Source: Hymenolepis diminuta | Taxonomy: Eukaryota > Platyhelminthes > Cestoda > Cyclophyllidea > Hymenolepididae | NCBI GenBank assembly: GCA_900708905.1 | Contig: CAADRB010000009.1 | Coordinates: 3,238,680-3,302,679, forward strand | Direction: 5' to 3' | Length of the DNA: 64,000 nucleotides | Part shown: piece by piece, positions 37,501-49,600 of the stretch | How the letters are laid out: each line of letters begins with the position of its first letter | How positions within the stretch are numbered: the stretch's first letter is position 1 | The notes under the pieces: model-generated | Databases searched by the model: none | What the model was told of the DNA's origin: nothing | Seen by the model: only the letters and a program-made list of their open reading frames with translations | Translations under genes and position numbers: made by a program

Positions 37501-37740
37501 ACAGGCATAAGAGCATGATCTATGATGTTGAGGTCGGTAAGGACATGCGGGTCTGCCATCATAATCAACGAGCATTATTTTTCTTTGTATTTATTACTTG
37601 ACAAGTTCAATCTTTCTAATGTTCTCCCACTTAATACTCAGATTAAAGGTCAGGCTATGATTCCGACGCGTGGAGTTCGAACAAGGTTGAAACCTTCCAA
37701 TCTCCAAGTCGATCCGTCCTCAAAGATCTATGGGTGAATT
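37501..37740 (+). pseudogene. Ty3/Gypsy integrase C-terminal tail
   Basis: IYDVEVGKDMRVCHHNQ (about 37518-37566) corresponds to the chromodomain-less C-terminal block YEV-V-----W-RH-NQLR. Then IPTRGVRTRLKPSNLQVDPSSKIYG (37660-37734), where the Arg-Pro and LQ-DP blocks mirror the usual R-S-R-RRPP-R-L-DP end of Gypsy Pol, runs into a stop at 37735-37737. This marks the right end of recognisable coding DNA. No 3' LTR was recognised within the next kilobase. Confidence 0.7.
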
Positions 37741-39604
37741 GCTAACGATGGGAGATGCTAGAAGAATTGGAAATTATTTTCTCCCGCTTCCAATATTTCT
37801 TCTATATAAAAAAAGGTATTTTTCAACTTAATTCCCCATTGATAAAAGACATTTTGTGATTATGCCCATTTGTTTAAACCGATACTGATTGAGCTAAGTA
37901 GACGCGTACTTACAATAACGTGTCTTGTATTCCGCTTTGGGTTACTGACTTCTGTGTTAGTTTGCTATATTACTGAGTTTTCTAGATTGATCTGTTCTGC
38001 GAGATTACAACAGTGACTTCTATTCTATTATGCTATGACAAGGCTTATATTTTTTTGTACGTTTTCTAATATAGTTATGCTGGCTTCTCGTTATACACGT
38101 GTACCTAGAAGTAGTAAAATCAATGATATTCAAAATTTCATAGTTTTATTAAGAAGACTATTTATTATTAGTTCAAATTCGGAATCTTGAACATAACTAA
38201 TCTATGTAATCTACGTAATAATAAGGGGAAAAAACGGTATTAGAATATACGGCAACGCAGACCTATTTGATATGTCCTCGTCTATCGCCATTGGTAAAGA
38301 AAGGCCCTGGACACATCAATAATTAGAGAATAAGTATAGAAAAGCTAAATAACAAGTATGTTAAGTTTCTTACTTGCCTTCAATTAGAATTCACTACTAT
38401 TAATGTTTGTGACAACGCAAAAATGCCTTTTTAAGTTTAATTCACCATAAATCTCTTGATAAAAAAGAAGAGCTAAATATTGCAATAGGGCAAGAAAGAG
38501 ATAGGAGTGATAAAGAAAAAGATGAAAATGATGTCAGGACATCGAATGTCTTCGTTTTTAATTATTAATACAGTTTTGTTAACCTTTTCATAAGGGCCAC
38601 TATTCAGTTTATAAGGTCTTAGTGTTCACTATCACATATCCCAGTCCCAGGACGAACTCATATCAGCGGTATCCAGAGTTTAAAGATAAATTAATTTAAT
38701 TGAGTTCTTGATCAAGCTCCATCAATTCATTTTCGTTCTCTTATAGATAAAAACAGGTCGTATATACTGTTAAATGTGTTTCTTAGGCATAGTCCATTAC
38801 CTCAAATTCTGGTAGGCAAATTTTATGATTTGGCTCTTGCTTTCCTGAGAATACTGACTGGTTGATCAATTTGAGCATTTAGTCAACCACTTCAAATATG
38901 TTTTTTCTTCCTTGCTCCTGACTAGAATTCACTCAAGATGAAGTCTCACAATGAAACGCATTGTTAGAAATTACATGGCCAGTAGAAGGTGTATGTGTCA
39001 TATGCTGTTCTTAAGAGAAAATCGGGAACTCAATATGGACTTCCTTTCCTATAACAGACAATTATGAAATAATAATTGTAATGCAAACACGCAAAAAATA
39101 ATTTTAAAATTTTCCTCTCTAATGCAGAGTCCTCATAGTTCTAGACAAATAGATGTATTAAAATTTTATTTTCAACATTTTACATCGGAAATTTTGAATT
39201 GAAAATAATTATAGGGCAAATATCTAAAGCATGAGAACACCATATGTTTAATTTAATTTTATAGCTTTACACAAAATTGTATCAATGTCTAGATAACTTT
39301 TTAAATCTCCATATCTCAAGTTATTAAGGAGCTCAGTTAATATTAGAGAAAAAACATAGTGCTCATTAGAAAATAAAAATTGATATCATTTTTATGACGT
39401 TAACTGTGTCAAAAAATATTAAGTTGAAATGTGAGCTTAACACATATTAGTGAAATGAAAATTTAATGACTTGAAAATTTCGCTCTTGTTTTTAACTGAC
39501 TCTTTTTAGCTTTTGCCTTATAGTAAGAAGGGCTTCGATAATGAAAATGTCCACAAAAAGCTAAGCGCCTTTTCCACTTTCAAGTTCCAGTTACCATAAA
39601 GTAG
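37741..39604. other. AT-rich spacer
   Basis: No gene recognised. If a 3' LTR of the Ty3 element survives it should lie here, but no inverted TG...CA ends or duplicate of an upstream stretch could be fixed by eye. Confidence 0.5.
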
Positions 39605-39798
39605 AAACGAGACGGAATCGGTGCCAGGATACAGAGAAGGGGCAACAACTCAGATATTAGTGAGCTGAACTTGCATTTTTTTAGTGGAGTAGAACTCGTA
39701 ACGCAGCCAATGGATAAAATCGCTGAAATGCTTAATAACCGAGGAGCTAAGTCATCCACACAACTGTGCAAACAGGGCCAACAACTGAATACAAATCG
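39605..39798 (+). CDS. Candidate internal exon, unknown gene
   Basis: Sixty-four codons plus two bases are open between the acceptor CATAAAGTAG (AG at 39603-39604) and the strong donor AATCG|GTAAGC (GT at 39799-39800). GC content is clearly higher than in the flanks and the composition is well mixed, as in real exons. The peptide contains KRDGIGARIQRRGNN, then ISELNLHFFSGVELV and MDKIAEMLNNRGAKSSTQL. The KIAEML-NR-AK part weakly recalls the third helix of a SANT/Myb repeat, but there is no tryptophan framework, so I assign no family. The antisense open frame 39771-39580 is its shadow. No exon in matching phase was found downstream. Confidence 0.4.
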
Positions 39799-42700
39799 GT
39801 AAGCTAATTACGATAGCAAATAATTAGATGAGCAACTGAGGCAATGCAACCAAACCAATCATTTCCAGAAACACTAATGGCTTCAATAATGTTGAACTTT
39901 ACCAAATAATCCATCCTAAAGTCCTTTCATCTTCACTCATTCAGGTCTTGATTATCACCTCCAGTTGTTCTGAATAAACCTAATGACAGTTCTTTATTAT
40001 CAAAAAGTTTCCACAATAAAAACAATGATAGGATCTTATGGTAAGAAAAGGTAAAAAAATGAAACAGACCGATACCATGGTCCGAATGATGTCCACTGAT
40101 ACATATTCTGTGAAAGCGAGATAAATTGCGATATTCATATCCACTTGACAGATCGAAAGATGAATTAACGTTTATAAATATTTTCTATTTTTCAATATAA
40201 ACAATAATAAATCTTTCTATGGTATGTTATGTTCTAAGGCGCCTTAAAAGTAGTGGCTAACGGAGGCTGAACAAAATGCGTTTAGTTTGGTGCAGTCGGC
40301 ACCTTTACGATAATTACATAAATAAATAGTGTCATATATTCGGGAATAACGACGAGGAGAATTGGGACGCACTGGCAAAACCAGACTGTGAGTATTTAAA
40401 AAAGAGAAACAAACAATTTAATACATTAACGAATATTGTGGTGGATACAAAATAGGATTGGCTATCAATATTTCACACGATGAATTTAGACATTGTGTTT
40501 TAAAGAATAAAACGACATGTACCTTGCACTGAATTTACTTATTAAAATCTAGTAACAATATTTTATGTGTTAAACTAATAAAAATTTTACGTTCTAGATA
40601 AACTAATGCACAGACGTAAAATTCTAAGGCGTACAGCACTCTGATTTATTTATCACCCGGAGAAAATAGAAGAATGTGCGCCGGAATTGTTTAATAAATG
40701 AACTATAACTATATATGTAATTGTATTTTTTAGTTTTTTCTGCTTGCGACTTTAAGATAAGCATTTATATGAACCGAGACAATTCCAGCGTCCTTCAGTC
40801 CATCTTAAATGAGTTTTAATGTGATTATGGTAATCAAACATGTGCTCAAGTTAAATATAGCAATTTAAAGAATAGCAAGTGATCTTTAAAGATTAATAAA
40901 CTTCATTTTTCTTAATTTTAATATGTTTTAAGTCCCAGTTAAACTCTCTACTGCATTATTTGAAAAGCCTTGGCCTTGAAGATATCGTACAAAATCTAAC
41001 AATGTTATTTTTCCTCAAGAAGTGAAACGCTCAGCTTTGATAAAAAGTCATAAATTGTCATGTCAAATTAAAATAATAATGCCTGCGTGGAGATTTTATG
41101 AAAATCTCTTAGTTTTCGATTATGATATTATTGCTGACAAATCTGCGAAAAGATAAGTAGCTTCAGGGCAGGAGAATTTTAATTTGTTTCTCACGTTCTG
41201 TTTACTGCTTCGAATTCTATTGTTTCCCTGAGCCAATCTAGATGTTCGTTCCATATTTACTGAGTAGGATCATATTCGCTAAGTGAAGAATTTATTAATT
41301 CAGGTGCTTAGGTGATCACTTCAGATATAATTTCTTTCTATTAACCAAGATAAAACTTAATTTTAACCCAGCAGCTCACCAATTGTATAAGCTTTTACTT
41401 AATTTGATACACTTGATTATAGTTAAATTATTTTTCACTGTTTGGCTCTATAAGTTTTGGTGCTCTTATTACAGATTTTAAGTTTTAATACTTAAAGTCA
41501 AAGGAGGTAAATGAAATAGGAAGTTTAAAAATGTGAGTTCAAAGTAAATACGCAAAAGAAGAGAGAATTCAATAGACAGCAATGACATTAACGTTTAAAT
41601 TTTGTGCTCGCACGTCTTCTCATTTTTATCTTAAGCTTTAAACCTTTTGGAAAAAGGGGAGAGAGAGTGATTTAAGCCCATTCTAGACTAATTTGAAGTC
41701 AGAAAGAAAAAGGAAACTTTCAGTTTGGCTCATGGCACTCTAAGTAGGATGCAGCCAGTTTTTTGTTACTTGCACTAGATTATAACATTATATCTTAAAA
41801 ATTTCTTGCTAATTTCCAGTAAAATTTAAAACGATATTCTACTTTTCACTTGAATATTAGAAAATAAGAAAAATAGGATTGAATAAAAATTGTTATTTTA
41901 TTAATTATTTAATTGGTGCTTTGTCAGTCTAAAACATTTATGAAGTATTTTTAGTTTTAATTTACAAAAAATGACGTTTGGTATGTATAAAATATAATGA
42001 GTTAGTGTGTGTTTGTGTGCAGTGTTTTAAATTATCTTCTTCATGCTTATCGAAAATATTGAGAAATAATACGGAATACCACGGGATTGGTTGCTAAAGT
42101 CAAACAAACTAACAAAAGATTGCAACTCTCTCATAAAGAATTTGCATATAAATATCATCCTACATTATCAATGGAAAACCAAAGCAATAGACAGGTTCAG
42201 TGAATTGCAAATACAGAATTCTAATGACATTATTAATAAGAACGACAAAATGAATGACACATGGGAATAAAACAAGCACTGAAGAATAATGGTATTGTAC
42301 CATTAACTCAATAAAGTCAAACACAGGAACACGTTATTATATTAGTTAGAAATCAATTCCTTACAGCATGTACCCAAAATTTTATTTTTGGGACATTAGA
42401 ATGTGTAATTTATGTTAATTGGAAAGAATTCGTTATAAGTTAAGTGGCTCCATTCTCAAGGCCTTACTCTACTATCAGCTCAACTTATTTTGAAGTGGAG
42501 GTGTTTCTTTTACCATAATAGTGACCATATTAACATTGTTTGAAAGAAAAGGATTAAAGCCACCAACAATAAATCAAGACCAAGAGAGGTGCTGGGGTAT
42601 TAAAAGTGAGTCAAGTTTCTATTCAGATAACCCAAAAGTGATCAAATGATGAGAGTGCCCGTTATGTTTTGTGTGTAGCTTATTTCATATTTATTAAAAG

Positions 42701-44254
42701 TAAACAAGTGTGTATTTTCAAATAAAGAAGTATTTCATTATAAGTGAAGGGTAGATAAGTTCACAAGGTCAACGAAAATTTATGAACTTCAACTCAGTCC
42801 CAGAGAGATTTGATCTAGTCTGCATTTTATAAATCAAGGATTATAAATCAGTCTGCATGGCATAAATCAAGGATTGAAAGAAAAGGTCCTTGTTGTGCAG
42901 ACTTTTAACTTATTTGATAGACTATCAGCATAATCTTTCAAAGAGTATATTGGTGGCAAAAATATTTTTACCTACCCTCTCTTCAAATGTTTTACTATTT
43001 TTCTAATAGAATAATTATAATAACTATACACTGTCCCATTGTTTGTAAATGAGGTTAATCCAAGAATACTCATTTAGAAATTATATTCATGAATCTTATT
43101 ACGCGGCAAATTAAAAATTTTCAAACACGTGTTGAACATGAAAATTCAAAATCATTTCGGTTCACATTAGTCGAAAAGACGGAGAGTTACAGAGAATATT
43201 AAAGCACACTAAATAATTTAACTTCAGGAAATTCGAACTCTGTTTTAGAGAGACGGTTATTGTAAATAATGTGTTTTTATATTCTCTTTAGGCCTTATCT
43301 GTCAAGAGTTTGATGCTACAAGTTGTCAGTGTAGGTTCTAATATAAGACCTTCAAATTTATCGGTTCTTTAATTGTTTTTAAGAACACGATAACAAGTAA
43401 TTTACCAATGATTCTATTCAAATTCACTATACTAAAGCTTAAAATCATATTAATAATCAGTTCTTCTGTGACTGAATTAGAAATAAAAGTAAATTTGGAT
43501 GATTCAAACAATAAAGGGCATCTCAATTTGTTGTTGTGGTGAGCTTACTGGATCAAGCTTATTCGAATATAAACGGCTATAAACATTAAGCAAAATTTCA
43601 GTCTAATATGTGGAATTAGGTTAACTTGCGCAAAATAACAATGCATACGATATTTATTAAGCCTTGAAATCAGCATAAATGTATAGAATCGTATGATTTG
43701 GATACTTAAATTTCTTCGGTAATCCATCTAAGAGAGGGAAAAATCTTAGACAATAGGAGAAGTTTCAATGGAGTACCGTCTTGTACTTAATTTTGATTTG
43801 ATTTAAATTATTGATTTGCCAACTAATTTAAGTTCTTTTTTATTTTAATTGTTAAAAATATTGAAACCATAAACAGTCTATTAAATGAGCGATCAATGAG
43901 GGACAGAAATTAGATCTATAATTGCTAAATTTCCATTGTGAAATCATCTTCCAGTCTTAATCACTATATCTGATCTTCATATTCCCACTTTTAAATAAAA
44001 CTTAAATATGGAGGCGCTTTTAAAATTTACACAAAATATAGCATCAAATCCAGTATAAATTACTGATTAGAAGATTAAATGTACTAACTATCACCCCTAA
44101 TTACTATTCAGAAACGCAAATATGTTCAAAGGACGGCTCATTAGCAGCGTATGGTTAGAAGCAAAATGCTTAATTAGCTGTCATATTAATGCTGATCTAA
44201 TAAAAAATATGGCCGATTTCTCCCTTTAGAAAAGTAGATCATTATTAAATTAAT
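39799..44254. other. AT-rich region with one GC-richer island
   Basis: At 40245-40400 is a second GC-richer island with short coding-like frames (WLTEAEQNAFSLVQSAPLR, then NNDEENWDALAK) and a strong donor-like CCAGACT|GTGAGT. They do not join in phase to the exon at 39605. Minus-strand open frames at 43338-43526 and 43545-43727 are featureless. The rest holds nothing recognisable apart from the tandem duplication listed separately. Confidence 0.4.
42817..42875 (+). repeat. Short tandem duplication, 33 bp period
   Basis: Two near-identical copies start at 42817 and 42850. Both contain AGTCTGCAT, then three variable bases and ATAAATCAAGGATT. Confidence 0.8.
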
Positions 44255-44260
44255 TTTATT
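44255..44260 (-). other. Possible polyadenylation signal for the gene at 44363-44893
   Basis: Reads AATAAA on the minus strand, about 100 nt after the stop codon at 44363. Positional evidence only. Confidence 0.3.
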
Positions 44261-44362
44261 AGGACAAGTCTATTAGAAAGATAAATAGCGAATGCTATTA
44301 AGATATCATGAAAGCCCGACTTTAAAGCCTTAAATTTTAAATGTAACAAAATATAAGAAGAG

Positions 44363-44893
44363 CTAATTAATATGGCTCAGTGGTTTGTATACGTATTCTC
44401 TCGTCCATTTAATCATTCTAGTTAAATATTCTTCTTCACATTTGGATGTCTTCAGTATTTCCGGTTCAACTTGCATTAGGTGATAAAAACAACTGCAAAC
44501 TTCAACAATTTCTTTGGAATTTGTTTCTGATGAATAAATAGCCTTCACGCTAAACATTCGATAGTTAGTAAATGCAAAAATTTCATTCTCTACTTTATTA
44601 ATATCAAGTTCATCCTTTTCTGTGCTGTATACTGTTCCCTCCAATTTGTTTGTGGTATTTCTGCTGTGCGTTCAAATACTAAATGATAAAAAAATAATGC
44701 AAAATTTGTAATCAAAAGTTAACATTGTAATACCTTGATTTTGTTCAATTTTTTGAGGTCGCTTTTCATCATCAACTAGCTTTGTTTTAGTTCCTGAGCC
44801 AAGCTCTACTGTTTCCAACATATCAAGCATTGTCTTGAGCTTGACATCTAGTCGGTCGTTTCTAATAGGACTTGAAGATTTTGCTAATTCCAT
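44363..44893 (-). CDS. Small unrecognised two-exon gene (or recent pseudogene)
   Basis: Exon 1 starts at a true ATG (44893) and encodes 53 charged residues up to a good donor (AATCAAG|GTATTA, exon end 44734). The second block, open to TAG at 44363, encodes about 93 residues rich in Glu, Lys and Tyr, with FAFTNYRMFSVKAIY and EEEYLTRMIKWTREY. A good acceptor (TTATCATTTAG, AG 44680-44679) would make a 55-nt intron, but it puts translation into another frame that stops after about 29 residues. The long frame is reached only with a weak donor (ACAAT|GTTAAC) plus acceptor CACAG or GCAG, again a roughly 50-nt intron. So either the splice choice is unusual or a frameshift has broken the gene. Both blocks look coding. 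I recognise no domain, signal peptide or membrane segment. Confidence 0.5.
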
Positions 44894-46337
44894 GTTGTTA
44901 TTTGTTATAAATACAGCACTGGTAACGAATCAATGTAAGAATGAACAATACTCATAATAATTGATATATGTTCAGTGTACCAAGGTCAGCGTGTCAATCT
45001 AATGTCTAGTTTAAATTCCAGAGATTAAATTTTAAAACAGTAAAGTTCAGAAATAGGTAATCAGTATATTTTTTCAATTTTATCTTTATAATTCACAATA
45101 TCTTATAATATATAATATAATTATATGATATCTTAATAGAAGTGACTAATGGAGATTATGTAAAACATGGGTGTACAATTGATGTTTATGTGATATTCAA
45201 TTCTTATTTGTTTTATAACTTTGAAGAATGCATTTCAAACTTTTATCCAAGACGCTACTCTGAAATTAATGTCGTCACTGACATCACATGCACATTTGAT
45301 CAAAAATGAATATGTGAAATAAGCTAGATGAAAAATTATAAGTTCGATTTTTTCCCAATTTTTAAAGTGGCAAAGTGATAGTATTCAGATATGTCAGATT
45401 AGATTCTATGAAATCGAAACTGAGAAGGAAAACATGATATGAGTTTCTAACTTAGAAAGGGTTCAGAATATGAAAGATGTTTGAATAAAGAATGTCAAAA
45501 TCGATATTCGTTATTATAATTGCAGATTTGTAGCAACAGATAGAATCCCATTGCCATATGATAAAAGATGAATTTGAAGTGTCACTTGTTATATTTGCAG
45601 CGGTTTTTCGAATTGACCTGCTTTTGCGAAGACTCAAATTTATGAACACATAGCATGTTGAAAAAATTCACATTCTCTTAAATATATATATATATATATT
45701 ATATATTTACATGAATCAAAACCTTCCGAATATTTTAATTTAGCCGACCACTGATCGTGAGTACATTGAAGCTAGTAATTTATCGGCTCATAACGTGGAT
45801 TAATCCATCCCAGGATTTAAAATTATTAGTTTAATACAGTAGATATTTCGGTTAGGAGTATGGAATCCTATTTTTATGCGACAACAAGTAATGAAAGTAA
45901 TGAAAGTCTTTCAATGCTATTATTTTGAAAGCTACATTTTTGAATCTGATAATAACGCCAAGCTCCAGCAGATAATTGTAAAGTTGTGAAATTCTCTTTA
46001 TCTAACGAAAATATAAAAACTTAAATATTTTATTATGGTCTCTTTTGTCAATTTCAGTTTCCTAGCAATCCTCATGAATTCATTTCGCTACCAACTAATG
46101 TTCTTATTTCTCAATTTGAGTACATGGAATATTTCAATGTGCTATAAATATCATTTAAGTGTTTCCGTACGGCTTAGTTTATAATCTCCAAATTTAATTC
46201 AGTTTAAGATGTACATTATTCTGTAATGTATTATAAATTATACGTTTTTTAGTTAAACAGTTTACCATTTCAAAATCTCAAAATAATATTTATAGTACTC
46301 TCCCACATTGTTAAAATCCAAAAATGTCCAGTTTTTG
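44894..46337. other. AT-rich spacer with an AT microsatellite
   Basis: Contains an uninterrupted AT-dinucleotide run at about 45681-45699 followed by TATATATT, able to fold on itself. No gene recognised. Confidence 0.6.
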
Positions 46338-46637
46338 CCGCTATGGTCTACCAGTCCAGTGGATATCGCTGAGCAACAGTTGACTTTGATCTAGAAAAAG
46401 AAGGATTTAACAGGTAGTGCAGTTACTCCAAGAAAATTTATTTACTAAATAAGGACTTAATATATGAATCGAAATCATATACATGTTGTTAATTTTTATA
46501 AGTTATAACACCGCAGGAAGTATAACGGTTTTGTCTCGATTAACTATCAGACTGTCACGAGTGGCGCGTGCCAATATATTGATAAGGGTGATTGTGACTT
46601 GAAGGTAACCTGTTGAAACTGACTGTCCCGAGGTAAA
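46338..46637 (+). repeat. Dispersed ~300 bp repeat, copy D
   Basis: CGCTATGGTCTACCAGTCC, then GGATATCGCTGAGCAACAGTTGACTTTGATCTAGA, open the copy. After a diverged middle come AACTATCAGACTGTCACGA-type landmarks, CCAATATATTGATAAGGGTGATTGTGACTT and a CTGACTGTCCCGAGG end, in family order and the same orientation as the other copies. Confidence 0.55.
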
Positions 46638-49600
46638 ACATCAGAGCCCTGTTTTACCGGCTGACGATAAAAAAATCATATTTATTATCATCATTAAATA
46701 AAAAATATTTGAGGCAAAATTCATTTTATTTATGAAGTAATAAATAAAATAATAAAATTATGTCTGAGTTTATTATATTTAATATTACATTTAGACAATT
46801 TGACAATTCATATATTGAAACCTCGAATAGCCTTCATCCATCTGAGACAAAAAAGTTAAAACCTTTATTTTTCCGCATGATTTATCATTTATTTTAACAT
46901 TCCATTTTTTATCTAAAGTGTTTGTTTTAAACTGCCTCTTTACTTTAAACAGTAATGTCTAGACTCATTTGAAATTCGTCCTCATATTTCATGACTTGAA
47001 TCAAAAATTCCGGCTTCAGACATATTAATGCATTTCTGTCTGTCGGAATTAAAATTTTCAATGCTTAACTGAATTCTCACTCTTGTATATTAACATTATG
47101 ATATCAAATTGGAAAAAATAAGTACTGAGTTTGATTTTAAATAAATTGGCCGAATTTGGTCATTTTTAAAACTGAATAAACACAATGCGTAATATGTTGT
47201 ACAAATGAAATTTAGTGTTTATGAATTTGTGATTTATGTTTTTTATATTATGAATACGTCTATTTGTCAAAATATAAACGCCGAGTAGCGAAGAAATGAC
47301 AGAAAAATGAGGAAGAATAATATTCATTTTACATTGAGCACCCGCGCATACCATTAACAATAGTGTCTCTGATATTCACTAACTTGTGAATTGGACAGGC
47401 AGACGTAACTCGATTTATTCTCAAGACATCTATGGTTCCCATTTATCTACTCACAATCTTTATATGCCAGTAGGCAATCATTTACAAAGCCGTTTTAATC
47501 TCCTCGGAACAGATAGATACAATGTTGATGCCATCCACTAAATGGAGATTTAAAATTACTTACCTCATTTATCACAATATAATACACCATCTGCAAAAAT
47601 TATATTGCAGAAACACTCCGAAAAAAATGCTGAGGAGTCCAAGTGACAGAATTTTACCATTGTCACCTATTCTGCCGTATTCAGTATTTCCCCCACACAG
47701 CTTCCATTAATGACGGCCTATTGAACATCAAAATTGTCAGCTCTGTTACTTCACTAGGTAATACCAGAACATTTTTATTTTAGTCAGTTTTTGTCCATCT
47801 GATGATGTATTGGAGTTTCACACCTCCTTCTTACATATACTGCTTATATTAGTTATGAATAGTGGTTATGCGTGGTGCAACTCATTTGTAGCTTTGTGTT
47901 AGGCACATTCCAACATAATCGGCAAAACCCTAATGGTAATCATATTACCAATTTTACCTAATTTTCATTCTCGGGATGTGAATTGCATTAAAAGAACCTC
48001 TTTCTTTTCAAAATTTTGGTTTGGTATTCTCTTCCTTAATAGAGTTTTACTTTAATTTTATTTTTCCTATTTGATTCATTCATATAATTCCCGCAAGTAA
48101 ACTGTTTACTTTGTGTTAAATTTTACATAAATGCTAGTCAACTTACATTTTAGAGCGCAATGCTATGTTCATCAAAATTATTAATTAGAAAATCACATTT
48201 TTAAAATATCTCTTAAATTATTTTTTGGCATAACGAATATCAACGCTCGAAATTAATATACTTTTCTAGCATACATTTTCTTCTATTTGTCTATTATACA
48301 ATTGAATGTAGCGTCGAAGGCAGCACGATATGAATATTATGAGTAGTAAGCATCTCTTATAAAAATTGTCTATTTTATTATCTTGTTTTACTGGCGCTGA
48401 TTTGGTAATTTGGCCTTTAGTTCTGCTATTAGTTGTTAGTGTAAGGAGACCCAAGTAGTATCCACCTGTTTTGGTAATAAGTCCTTCATGAGCTGGAGAA
48501 AGGATATTAGACCTCATTACTTCATCAAATTGTCATCCACAATGCACCATTGATAAAAAAGAAGTGCAAGATAAATCAAGAGAACCTTATGAGTTGAACA
48601 CTATTCAACAAATGCAAGAGACATAACAGAGGTATTTGAGAAGATTACTGTTTAGAGATCCTCCTTTCCAATAAAATGCTTTATGAATTGCAGAAGAAAG
48701 AGATTGCTTAGAGATATAATTCTTTTGTTCATCATTCATAATCATTAAAAAAAAGATCTATCCATCAAGATTTGGTGAAAAATCAAGTATTAAGTTGAGC
48801 TGTATGAATATAAAGCTGTCTTGGCACCTAGAACTCTATTGAGATAGAGGAATATCAAATATCTTGAAACTCTCAGCAGAATTTCTAAAATTTTTTCAAA
48901 CGAAGCCTGTAGCTTATGCAAAAGGTTTTCCGCGTGGTTTACTTGAAATAAAGTTTGTCCGCTCTATATTACCGACTAAATAGTAAACTGATCAAAAGTT
49001 ATGCCCATTGCAGCATAAACGGTGTATTTTTTCATTATTAAAGTTGGTGATTTGTACTGCAGGCCTTTTTTTCCATCTTCATTTTAGATCTGTGTAGTTG
49101 CAACTTTATGTCAGTAACCTAAACGAAATGGTAGGAATCTATATTTTTTCAGAAAACATTAACAATCTAAAACGTTGGGGAAAATAGAAGAATATATCGA
49201 TTTCGATACAAGATCCATTTCAATATACCTCTCTGGGTAGTATCTGAGGTAGTAAGTCGCCTTGTTTGGGAGCAAATAAGCTAAGTATATGGTTTCGGAA
49301 ACAGTTTGTCCAAACTCATTTCAGCATGCTGTATCAATTGTTTTTTAAAAATATTCATCATTTATTCATTTCGGTTTATTCACCTTATCGTCTAATATTA
49401 GATTAAACTTTTATTTAAGACATTAAAATATTATTTTGTGATGACGATTATGATGATACTAATAATAATAATACTAATAAAATACATGTGAGCGTCTTGA
49501 ATGGACACGACCAATAAGTCTAAAATAGTTAATTGCGTACCTGATATTTTGATTAAATATTTAAAACGGTAAAGGACGATTGCCCTGGAGAAAAGTTCTC

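Larger units (their letters stand above)
34229..37740 (+). mobile_element. Decayed Ty3/Gypsy LTR retrotransposon (pol region)
   Basis: Ordered remnants of protease, reverse transcriptase, RNase H, integrase and the basic C-terminal tail lie on the plus strand. They are spread over all three frames and interrupted by many stops. The order PR-RT-RH-INT with a GPY/tail-type end is that of metazoan Ty3/Gypsy (Metaviridae) elements. Gag and both LTRs are not recognisable. The RT is split by a roughly 0.58 kb insertion of another repeat. Base composition is markedly richer in GC than the flanks. The element is dead. It can only have moved before the stops accumulated. Confidence 0.88.

Noticed and set aside
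45681..45710. AT-dinucleotide run as replication or regulatory element
   Set aside because: Simple microsatellites are expected in this composition. Nothing ties it to a function.
48266..48517. Minus-strand 83-codon frame with a true ATG and one membrane helix
   Set aside because: No family, no splice or promoter support. Kept only as a remark in the spacer entry.
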